Below are positions 16,967 to 23,810 of a DNA stretch of 64,000 nt, one piece after another. The notes under the pieces were generated by a model. It saw only the letters and a list, made by a program, of their open reading frames with translations, was not told where the DNA came from and made no database searches. Numbering within the stretch: the stretch's first letter is position 1; every line of letters starts with the position of its first letter. The stretch is from Planctomycetaceae bacterium (lineage in GTDB: Bacteria; Planctomycetota; Planctomycetia; Planctomycetales; Planctomycetaceae), in contig JAWKUA010000015.1 in NCBI GenBank assembly GCA_041398785.1, forward strand, positions 1-64,000, read 5' to 3'. A program made the position numbers and the translations under genes.

Positions 16967-17974
16967 ATGAATATCGTCACTCACGGTGTTGCCATCAAAC
17001 GAGCAGTTGCCGAAGCACTGACATTGGGTATCGTCATTTTGGCAGCACGCTCTGTCGCCGCATCGCCTCAGAGTGAACTGACAACCGAGCAGGTGCGTCA
17101 GTCGGTCCAGAGCAGCATTCCCTTTATTCAGGAGCGGGGTGTCTGGTGGATCGATGAAAAGAAATGCGTGTCCTGCCACCGGATCAGCACGATGGTCTGG
17201 AGCCTGAACACTGCCCGACGAAACGGCTTTGAAGTGAGTGACAGGCTGGACGAATGGATCAACTGGGCAACGGAGTCGCCGCTTAAAAAGGACGCCGATG
17301 GCAAGGCGGCCGGCCTTCTCAACAAGGAAGGCGTTGCCCAGCTTCTGATTGGGCTCAACCGAGATGCAAATACGGTTGACAGTGAACTCGCGGACCTGCT
17401 TCTGGACGGGCAGCAGCCGGATGGATCGTGGAAACCGTGCGGACAATTGCCGGGTCAAAAACGCCCCCTGTCAGAAACCGCCGGTGTTTCAACGATGTGG
17501 CTCACCTTGGCGCTCGTCAACGACGGCCGCACAGAACAGGCCAGTCCTGCGGTCAAGCTTGCCACCTGTTTTATCACGGAAAGCCCGGCAGGAAAAAGCA
17601 CCGAGTGGTATGCGCTGCAGGTGCTGCTCGCCGCTCAGACGGGTGATTCTGCGTCGCGAGATGGTTACGTCGATGCACTGCGGGCACAGCAGCAGGCGGA
17701 TGGCGGCTGGGGGTGGCTGGTTGGTGAAGAAAGTGATGCACTGGGAACCGGTATGGCGCTGTACGCATTGATTCGCGCAGGTGTGAATTCCGAAGATCCC
17801 GCAATCGAACGTGCACAACGCTTTCTGGTCAGCACTCAGCACGACGATGGCTCATGGGCAGTTCGCGGCACAAAGGCCGGTAAGAAGGAACACGTCGAAG
17901 AGACTGCGTCATACTGGGGCACAACCTGGGCCGCGTTGGGGCTCATGGCCAGCCTTTCGGGAAAACAGGACTAG
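16967..17974 (+). CDS. exported alpha-toroid (squalene-cyclase/prenyltransferase-repeat) protein with CxxCH
   Basis: The start is the ATG after AGCGGGAATTGGAAA. It gives 335 residues with a signal peptide (about 1-32). Residues 58-71 read RGVWWIDEKKCVSCH, a single c-type haem motif. After it come repeated segments of the alpha/alpha-toroid fold found in squalene-hopene cyclases and related proteins: QQPDGSWKPCGQ, QQADGGWGWLVG and QHDDGSWAVRG. The cyclase DxDD motif is not present, so cyclisation is unlikely and a binding or scaffold role for a haem protein is more likely. Similar haem-tagged repeat proteins are common in planctomycetes. It may belong with the divergent PepSY and dihaem genes. 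Confidence 0.8.
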   Translation: MNIVTHGVAIKRAVAEALTLGIVILAARSVAASPQSELTTEQVRQSVQSSIPFIQERGVWWIDEKKCVSCHRISTMVWSLNTARRNGFEVSDRLDEWINWATESPLKKDADGKAAGLLNKEGVAQLLIGLNRDANTVDSELADLLLDGQQPDGSWKPCGQLPGQKRPLSETAGVSTMWLTLALVNDGRTEQASPAVKLATCFITESPAGKSTEWYALQVLLAAQTGDSASRDGYVDALRAQQQADGGWGWLVGEESDALGTGMALYALIRAGVNSEDPAIERAQRFLVSTQHDDGSWAVRGTKAGKKEHVEETASYWGTTWAALGLMASLSGKQD

Positions 17975-18283
17975 CTGCCTGCAGACAAATCCGCAGGCAT
18001 CCGGCTTCGCAACGCGTGGTCAAACTGCCGCCCGTGGTCAACAGGCGCGTGCAACAAACTGACGCGGTAAACTGCCAAGTCTTGACATTTGTCCAACGAG
18101 CCCGCAGGATGCACCGTAGTCGGGGGGGGGTATGCGTCCCTTGCCTGAACGGTTGCGGAATGAGTCGCGGCTTCGAGATTCTTTCTCGAAACTCACTGCG
18201 CGATTCCCGGATATCCAAAGCAAACGATGATCGTCTCTCATTCATCCCTCGGTGACACGTCGCGCGCTGCGTTGAGAGCAGTG
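17975..18283. other. intergenic with poly-G tract
   Basis: The region contains TTGACA at 18082-18087, which could be a -35 element, but no matching -10 at 17 bp. A run of nine G (18122-18130) is a likely site of length variation or sequence error. I see no gene. Confidence 0.35.
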
Positions 18284-18673
18284 ATGGGCTGTCGTCGTTC
18301 GATGGTGATGGTGATTGTTGCCGCGGTGGCAGGCATTGGTTCGAGTCCGACGGCCAGGGGTGGTTGTGGAGACTACGTTTTCCGCAATGGAAAACCAGTG
18401 CTGGTCGACGGGCACCACGTTGCGGCGGCTGGCCATGAAGAAGCACCCGGGCGTGTTCCGTCAGGTCGTTGCCGGGGACCGAATTGTTCCTCCGCGCCTC
18501 TCATGCCGGCCGATCCGGCGTCACCGATCGTTGTCAAGTACCGCGTAGAACACGCGGCGGCAGCGTTGTCGGGAGGTGGCAGTGTGGAGCGCGAAGGCTG
18601 TCTGCGTCTGGCTTCTGAAGTCGCAGAATCCGCCGACCCTGCTGAGATCTTTCATCCGCCGGAACGCGGCTGA
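18284..18673 (+). CDS. small exported Cys-containing hypothetical protein
   Basis: With a start at the ATG preceded by GAGAGCAGTG the protein is 129 residues and begins with a signal peptide (MGCRRSMVMVIVAAVAG). An earlier ATG at 18227 would add 19 residues without a good ribosome site. The mature part has GGCGDYVFRNGKPV and GRCRGPNCSSAPLMP, spaced cysteines that resemble a small exported family I associate with planctomycetes but cannot name. There are no catalytic motifs. Confidence 0.55.
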   Translation: MGCRRSMVMVIVAAVAGIGSSPTARGGCGDYVFRNGKPVLVDGHHVAAAGHEEAPGRVPSGRCRGPNCSSAPLMPADPASPIVVKYRVEHAAAALSGGGSVEREGCLRLASEVAESADPAEIFHPPERG

Positions 18674-19137
18674 AGGCGATTGTCAGCAAGTCAGGTGTCG
18701 GTCGTGATGTGTCCCATGATCGTGAACGGGGTTTGAGCCTGCGCAATTGGCAGCAGGCAGGACTCCGGCACACAAGCCACTTCTTGTCGAATGTGGCCGC
18801 GATCCGTGTGGTCATCATGAGACAGCGACAGACTGCCGCTCTGCGCGAGTTGAAATCTGTTGCGCAGGCTGTTCCGGCCCACCTGATTCCCCGGTCGCCC
18901 TCCTCGTCCCTGTATGCCGCTGCGCTCGATTGATCCCGCGGGGTGAAATGAGCGCATATGTCTGTCGGCCGTGCGCTGTCAAGCCACACTGCGAGCGCTG
19001 CTGCGCATCGAAAGCCCGGCCAATCCTGACCGACCGTAACTTGAATCGTTTGTGACTCACTTCCCGTTGCGGCCTGCGCGCACGGCGCGGCGGCCGACAC
19101 CGATTTCAGCATTCATCTCTATTCCGGAGTTATCCCC
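18674..19137. other. intergenic, no convincing gene
   Basis: Short overlapping open frames on both strands have no domain character. The last 15 bases hold the ribosome site (CCGGAG) of the DUF1559 gene. Confidence 0.4.
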
Positions 19138-20061
19138 ATGAAACCTGGTATCCGACATTTTCGCGGTTTCACTCTCATCGAATTGCTCGTCGTCATCGCG
19201 ATCATCGCAATTCTGATTGCTTTGCTGTTGCCGGCAGTGCAGCAGGCTCGTGAGGCGGCTCGCCGAACACAGTGCAGAAACAATCTGAAGCAGATCGGGC
19301 TGGCTCTGCACAACTACCACGATGTGCACCAGTGTTTTCCGTTCGGCCAGGGTGGAACCGGCGATCGCTATTCCGCGATCAGCCAGATTCTGCCCATGCT
19401 GGAGCAGGGACCGTTGTACAGCCACATTGATTTTGAGTCGCAGCTTGCTGCCCCGGTCAACGATCAGGCACGGCTGACAGAACTATCCGTCCTGCGATGT
19501 CCGTCCGATTTCAGTAATCCTCAGACGCAGTCCGGTGGAGCGATCAATTACTACGGCAACAAGGGAAGCGGCATTCTGTGGCAGTCTCCAAATCAGAATG
19601 GCGTGTTCTTTCGATCAAGCCGAGTGCGGTTCCGCGACATCACGGACGGAACCAGCAACACGGCTGCGTTCAGTGAACGACTTGTGACCGACGGTAACAA
19701 CGGAACGGTCAGCCCGGAATCCGACGTGTTCCTGGCCCTCAGCGATCCCGCTGACCAGGACGAAGCTGTGCAGCAATGCGCTGCTGTCGACATCAGCAAT
19801 CTGGCCAGTCAGTTCCCAATTTTCATGGGGGCTCCCTGGTTGAACGGCCAGCACTGCTATCTGCACGTGGATGTACCGAACAGCAGATCGTGCGGCTTCT
19901 TTCCGACGAAAGCCACGATGCCACCCAGCAGCCGACATACCGGCGGCGTTTACGTTCAACTGGCGGACGGCAGTGTCCGGTTCGCCAGTGACAACATCGA
20001 CCTGCGAGTGTGGCGGGCGCTCGGCACGCGTGACGGCGGCGAAATCATCCGCGAGTTCTAG
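19138..20061 (+). CDS. DUF1559 prepilin-like protein
   Basis: The 307-residue protein has a type IV prepilin leader: a short basic start, then Gly-Phe-Thr-Leu-Ile-Glu (GFTLIELLVVIAIIAIL) with cleavage expected after the Gly and Glu at +5. The segment AVQQAREAARRTQCRNNLKQIGLALHNYHD is typical of DUF1559 (shown here in part). The C-terminus contains FADGSV-like VQLADGSVRFASDNID, another hallmark. The family is heavily expanded in planctomycetes and is thought to form pseudopilus-like or surface structures processed by prepilin peptidase. The function of individual members is unknown. The 12-bp gap to the next gene suggests an operon. Confidence 0.93.
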   Translation: MKPGIRHFRGFTLIELLVVIAIIAILIALLLPAVQQAREAARRTQCRNNLKQIGLALHNYHDVHQCFPFGQGGTGDRYSAISQILPMLEQGPLYSHIDFESQLAAPVNDQARLTELSVLRCPSDFSNPQTQSGGAINYYGNKGSGILWQSPNQNGVFFRSSRVRFRDITDGTSNTAAFSERLVTDGNNGTVSPESDVFLALSDPADQDEAVQQCAAVDISNLASQFPIFMGAPWLNGQHCYLHVDVPNSRSCGFFPTKATMPPSSRHTGGVYVQLADGSVRFASDNIDLRVWRALGTRDGGEIIREF

Positions 20062-20073
20062 AAAGGCCGCACG

Positions 20074-20590
20074 ATGACCATTCACCAGCCCCCGATCCCG
20101 GATACGGCCAAAGTGTCTGAATCACATTGTGCGACACATCTCGAAGTCGTTGCACCGCGGTGCAGGCTGCAGCTTCGACGCGCCCAAAGGTTTCGGCCGA
20201 GTTACGGCATCGTTTGCATGCTGCTGCTGCTGGCTGTCGTGGCCGGATTTGTCGGCTGCGCCCGGCGAGTCCGGGTCGCCGCATCCTGTCGAGCCCACAC
20301 TGGCAAGACGGACGTTACGAACCGTGCTCGAGGGCTGGAAGGAAGAACCGTCACTCGAACGGTGGCGCACTCAGCACACGGACATCGTTGTGCAGGACAT
20401 GGACTGGCTGATGGGGCACCGGCTCACAAGCTTCGTACTCCTCGATGAAGGTCGCGCCGTTGACGCGAACCTGCACTGCGATGTCCGGCTGACGCTTGTC
20501 GATTCGGACAATAAGTCGACGGAAAAGACGGTGACATACCTTGTGGGCACCAGTCCAAAGCTGACAGTGTTTCGTCAGATCATTCCCTGA
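20074..20590 (+). pseudogene. small lipoprotein with a frameshift after the lipobox
   Basis: Translation from the ATG at 20074 (preceded by GAAAGG) gives a 60-residue leader ending in a lipoprotein signal, IVCMLLLLAVVAGFVGC. The frame then becomes nonsense. In the frame one base later the sequence is protein-like to the stop at 20590: GESGSPHPVEPTLARRTL, then LEGWKEEPSLERW, then DLRLTLVDSDNK-type strands. Removing one C from the CCC at about 20261-20263 joins the two as GCAGESGSP. Lipid-anchored signal plus a compact domain of about 110 residues is a common planctomycete layout beside DUF1559 genes. The role is unknown. Confidence 0.65.
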
Positions 20591-20619
20591 ACCTCTTCGG
20601 CCGCTTTGGAGAAACCATC

Positions 20620-21738
20620 ATGTGGAAATGCTCTTTACCTCACCTGAAAAGGAAGACGGCGCCGAGGCGCATACTGACTGAAGTGAAGATTGCTGTGTGC
20701 TCAATGATTGTGATAAGTGGGCTGTGCTGGTCGTCGTCCGTTTCCGGGCAGGAGCCGCCGAGCTTTCTACACGCAGCGGGGACCTCACACGTTCCACTGC
20801 CTGATAGCGACGTGGCGTGGGAACACCTGCCTGGCTGTGAAGACGCCGGAGCCCCCTGCCGTCATGGGCTCGTGCGCTCGCGGAATCGCTGCCGTATACG
20901 ACGGCCGCCGTGCTGGAGCTCGACGGCATCTATCGCGGCAGCACGGCGCTGGACCCGAAACTGCGAGCGAAAATTCGCTGGACGGTGGCCAGTGCCAACC
21001 GCTGCGGGTACGGGATGGCGTACGCCGTTGCCGACCTGCGAGCCGCCGGAGCGGACGAAGAGGAGATCGCCGCACTGCAGAGCAGCCGCACGGATCTGCC
21101 GGCTCGTGAACGCGCGCGCTGGACTTCACTCGGCAAATGACGATCGCCGCACACGAAGTCACGGATGCCAGGTCGAAGCGCTGCGACTGGAGTTCGGCGA
21201 GCCACAGCTTGTGGCGATGGTGCTGCAGATTGCCTATGCCAACTTCATGGACCGGCTGGTGCTGTCGCTGGGTGTCACAGTGGAAGATGGAGGACCGATT
21301 CCTCCGCGAGTCTTCAGGTTTCCGGCATTCGAAACGCTGAACGACATCCCAAAGGCTTCCCGGCCGGAGCAGTCGGAGACCCCTGCCGACGCAGAACGGC
21401 CTCGACAGTCGTTGAAGATGCAGGAAGTGTTTGGCCGCGACTGGTCTTCGCTGCGATTCGATCAACTGAAGACCATGCTGCAGCATCAGCAAGACCGAAA
21501 GGCTCGCGTCAGTATCCCGGACTGGGAGAGCGTCCAAAGCCGGTTGCCCGCCGGCATGTACCCAAAGGACCGCGAGATGAAGATTCGCTGGAGCCTGGTG
21601 GTATTGGGCCATCAGCCGGAACTGGGTATCGCCTGGCTGCGCTGCCTGCGCGTGTTTGGCCGAGAGGCCGAGTTTGATCGTGTACTGGCCGAAAGTATGT
21701 TCTGGGTCGTCACTCGCAGTCTGCAGTGCTTTTACTGA
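20620..21738 (+). pseudogene. tandem CMD/AhpD-like protein, part before the in-frame TGA (four frameshifts)
   Basis: The ATG follows GGAG and a signal peptide (about 22-43, ending SVSGQ), so the product is exported. Family-like sequence moves between frames. Up to HLP it is in the starting frame, then AVKTPEPP (+1 at about 20832), then PSWARALAESLPYTTAAVLELD through ANRCGYGMAYAVADLRAAG (+1 in the C-run at 20852-20856), then DFTRQMTIAAHEVTDA (-1 at about 21111-21117), then QVEALRLEFGEPQLVAMVL (-1 at about 21167) back in the original frame. The net change is zero. The two halves are two carboxymuconolactone-decarboxylase-like domains. The first has CGYG in place of CxxC. The frame then runs cleanly to Cys-Phe-Tyr-TGA. 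Confidence 0.75.
21736..21738 (+). other. in-frame TGA at the second Cys position of CxxC (candidate selenocysteine codon)
   Basis: Reading through this codon gives RSLQCFY-X-MGHTQMLL, and family members known to me have CFYCMGH here. The frame stays open and family-like for 130 codons after it. X would be the second residue of the redox CxxC pair of AhpD-like proteins, a position where Sec is chemically reasonable. A TGC/TGT to TGA mutation or a base-call error is the main alternative. Confidence 0.45.
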
Positions 21739-22128
21739 ATGGGGCATACTCAGATGCTGCTCGCGGTCGCGGGCCTGAACCAGCAACGCATCGATCAGCG
21801 AACGGAATCCATGGCTTCCGGGGACTGGTCGCAGTTTTCAACCGCCGAACAGACAGCGTTCGCCTTTGCCCGAAAGCAGTCTGTTTCGCCGGCAGATATT
21901 ACGCAGGCGGACGTCCTGCAACTCATTGCACAGTTCGGTACTGAAAGAGCACTCGATGCCATCTGGTGGTCGTCGCGATGTCACTTCATGACGCGCGTTG
22001 CCGATGCGTTTCAGTTGCCGCTCGAACAGGAAAACGTCTTCGAGGAACGCGCGAAAGACAAGTCTGCCAACCAGGAATCTGATTCACCAAGAATACAACT
22101 TCCGGACAATGAGACCTCGGAAGAGTGA
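21739..22128 (+). CDS. tandem CMD/AhpD-like protein, C-terminal part after the TGA
   Basis: This is in the same frame as the segment before the TGA and is not an independent gene. The Met at 21739 is the residue after the CFY-X motif. It contains the conserved end of the second CMD domain: QMLLAVAGLN, MASGDWSQFSTAEQTAFAFARK, and LDAIWWSSRCHFMTRVADAF followed by QLPLEQENVF. A charged tail follows. The whole product would be about 500 residues, exported, probably with a thiol or selenol-based peroxidase or disulfide function. It is followed after 40 bp by the deiodinase-like gene. Confidence 0.75.
   Translation: MGHTQMLLAVAGLNQQRIDQRTESMASGDWSQFSTAEQTAFAFARKQSVSPADITQADVLQLIAQFGTERALDAIWWSSRCHFMTRVADAFQLPLEQENVFEERAKDKSANQESDSPRIQLPDNETSEE
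21759..21774 (+). promoter_or_regulatory. SECIS-like hairpin 20 nt after the TGA
   Basis: GCTCGC (21759-21764) and GCGGGC (21769-21774) form a 6-bp stem (one G-U pair) with the four-base loop GGTC. The loop begins 26 nt after the TGA, within the roughly 16-37 nt window usual for bacterial SECIS elements, and has G at its first two positions as the bacterial consensus requires. GC-rich DNA makes such hairpins frequent by chance, so this is supporting evidence only. Confidence 0.35.
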
Positions 22129-22168
22129 CCTACTCCTTCACCCGTTTATCGTTTTGCGGAGCACTAAC

Positions 22169-23533
22169 ATGACTATTCGAAAATCGCTGGCAGCCGCAGT
22201 CGACTGCGTCGCACGACCGTTCTCCATGCGACCGGTGTCTGTCGAAACGCAGCTTGGAACCGATACGCTCGCGGCGTTTGTAATCGTCGCCGACGTCCTG
22301 AAACTGATCCTGCTCGTGTCGCTGGTCACCGCATTTGCGGCAGCAACCGTCGCGGATGAACGGACCGATCCACCGGCGATACCGGTGTCTGAACAACAGG
22401 CAGAACGGCCGGATGATGAACTGACACCGGAGGCGCAGCAGGCTGCTGCCGATTTGATGGCGCAGCTTCCGGAAGATTCAGAAGCTCGCGCGATGCTGGA
22501 TTCCATTCTTGACGGAAGTCAGCTTGGCCCGGGAGAAGGGTGGTTCGCCACGGCGGTGTCGCAAACACTGTTCGGCTGGGACCATGTTGTGCAGTCCTGC
22601 GATGCCGATCATGACGAGACCGTCACCGCAGAGGAGTTTGGGGGAACCGCCGACGACTTCGAACGGATCGACCGCAACGGCGATCACATCCTGACCGAAG
22701 CCGACTTTGACTGGAGCCTCCATTCGCTGGAGCGCACTCCCGGCGTCATGCTGTTCTTTCAGGCGGATCGGGATGCCAACGGAAAGCTGACGAAGCAGGA
22801 AATCGTCAGCATGTTTGAGTCACTCGATTCGGATGCACGAGGGTTTGTGTCGCTGGATGAGCTGCGAGACCAGTTCCAGCCTCCCGATGAACAGCAGCAG
22901 CAGGAACGGCGGGCCAGCCGGAGCGATCGTCCCAGTCGCAGCACACTGGTGCTGGGTCTTCAGCGGCAGGAAATCGGATCGCTCAGCCCAGGTCCTGACG
23001 TGGGTAACGCAGCACCGGATTTTACGCTGAAGAGAATTGACCACGGCGACGACGTCACGCTGTCACAGGAAATCGGTGAACAGCCGATCGTACTGATCTT
23101 CGGAAACTTCACCTGCGGGCCGTTTCGCAGTCAGGCAGGAAACATCGAGAAGCTGTACGAACGCTACCGGAATCGCGCGAAGTTCTTCCTGGTCTATGTT
23201 CGCGAGGCGCATCCGACCGACGGCTGGAATATGAACAGCAATCAGCGGGTGGGGATCGAAATTGCCCAGCCGGCAGAACAGCAGCAGCGAATGAAGGTCG
23301 CTCAGACCTGTCAGCAGCATCTGGATCTGGACCTGCCGTTTCTCGTTGACACGATCGACGACCAGGCGGGAACAGCGTACAGCGGAATGCCGAACCGCCT
23401 GTATCTGATCGACCGCGACGGCCGGATTGTCTTTAAGAACGGCAGAGGCCCGTTCGGTTTTCACCCGCGCCAGCTGGAACAGGCACTATTGCTGCTGCTC
23501 AACAACCGGCAGCAGACGAGATCAGGGAACTGA
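22169..23533 (+). CDS. EF-hand plus iodothyronine-deiodinase-like thioredoxin-fold protein
   Basis: The start is the ATG after GGAG, giving 454 residues. A hydrophobic segment (37-60) exports or anchors the protein. Four EF-hand loops follow (DADHDETVTAEE 145-156, DRNGDHILTEAD 168-179, DRDANGKLTKQE 200-211, DSDARGFVSLDE 220-231), predicting calcium binding. The C-terminal domain (about 275-450) matches the type I iodothyronine deiodinase family: PIVLIFGNFTCGPF with Cys316 where vertebrate enzymes have selenocysteine, then FLVYVREAHPTDGW, PFLVDTIDDQ, and PNRLYLIDRDGRIVFK. It is probably an extracytoplasmic redox protein. Reductive dehalogenation is possible but not demonstrated for bacterial homologues of this type, as far as I know. 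Confidence 0.88.
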   Translation: MTIRKSLAAAVDCVARPFSMRPVSVETQLGTDTLAAFVIVADVLKLILLVSLVTAFAAATVADERTDPPAIPVSEQQAERPDDELTPEAQQAAADLMAQLPEDSEARAMLDSILDGSQLGPGEGWFATAVSQTLFGWDHVVQSCDADHDETVTAEEFGGTADDFERIDRNGDHILTEADFDWSLHSLERTPGVMLFFQADRDANGKLTKQEIVSMFESLDSDARGFVSLDELRDQFQPPDEQQQQERRASRSDRPSRSTLVLGLQRQEIGSLSPGPDVGNAAPDFTLKRIDHGDDVTLSQEIGEQPIVLIFGNFTCGPFRSQAGNIEKLYERYRNRAKFFLVYVREAHPTDGWNMNSNQRVGIEIAQPAEQQQRMKVAQTCQQHLDLDLPFLVDTIDDQAGTAYSGMPNRLYLIDRDGRIVFKNGRGPFGFHPRQLEQALLLLLNNRQQTRSGN

Positions 23534-23600
23534 TCCGACGCCCGGACAAAGGCTGCCTGATCCCGTTCGTGCATCGTTCATTTTTGGAGAACACCACGCA

Positions 23601-23810
23601 ATGTCGTCTCCCGTTCCAACACAAGCGACCGAATCGCTGGCGCGCGGCCGCAGGAAATACGTCAAGGCCGTCGGCCCCCGGTTGCGGCTACTGCTGTATC
23701 TCGTGTTTGCGCTGACCGCACTGCTGGCGGCAAATTCCGGTTACCTCGCCAGCATCACCGCGCTGGAATGGGCAACTGAGAAGACGTACCAGAATTTCTT
23801 TTATCAATAG
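23601..23810 (+). CDS. N-terminal membrane segment of multihaem cytochrome, cut by TAG
   Basis: The 69-residue frame starts at an ATG about 12 bp after TTGGAG and carries one membrane helix (LLLYLVFALTALLAANSGY). It ends in NFFYQ-TAG immediately before the Met of the cytochrome, in the same frame. The helix content and exact abutment suggest these residues are the natural N-terminus of the cytochrome, separated by a nonsense codon (CAG or TGG to TAG) or an error. An independent small membrane subunit translationally coupled to the next gene is the alternative. Confidence 0.6.
   Translation: MSSPVPTQATESLARGRRKYVKAVGPRLRLLLYLVFALTALLAANSGYLASITALEWATEKTYQNFFYQ

Noticed and set aside
16640..17458. 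272-codon open frame on the minus strand
   Set aside because: It is antisense to the haem alpha-toroid protein, has no domain, and starts inside that gene.
18122..18130. Poly-G tract as a regulatory phase-variable element
   Set aside because: A run of nine G could vary in length, but no gene start or promoter is positioned to use it.
18534..19112. 192-codon open frame on the minus strand
   Set aside because: It overlaps the small exported protein gene and lacks protein character and a ribosome site.
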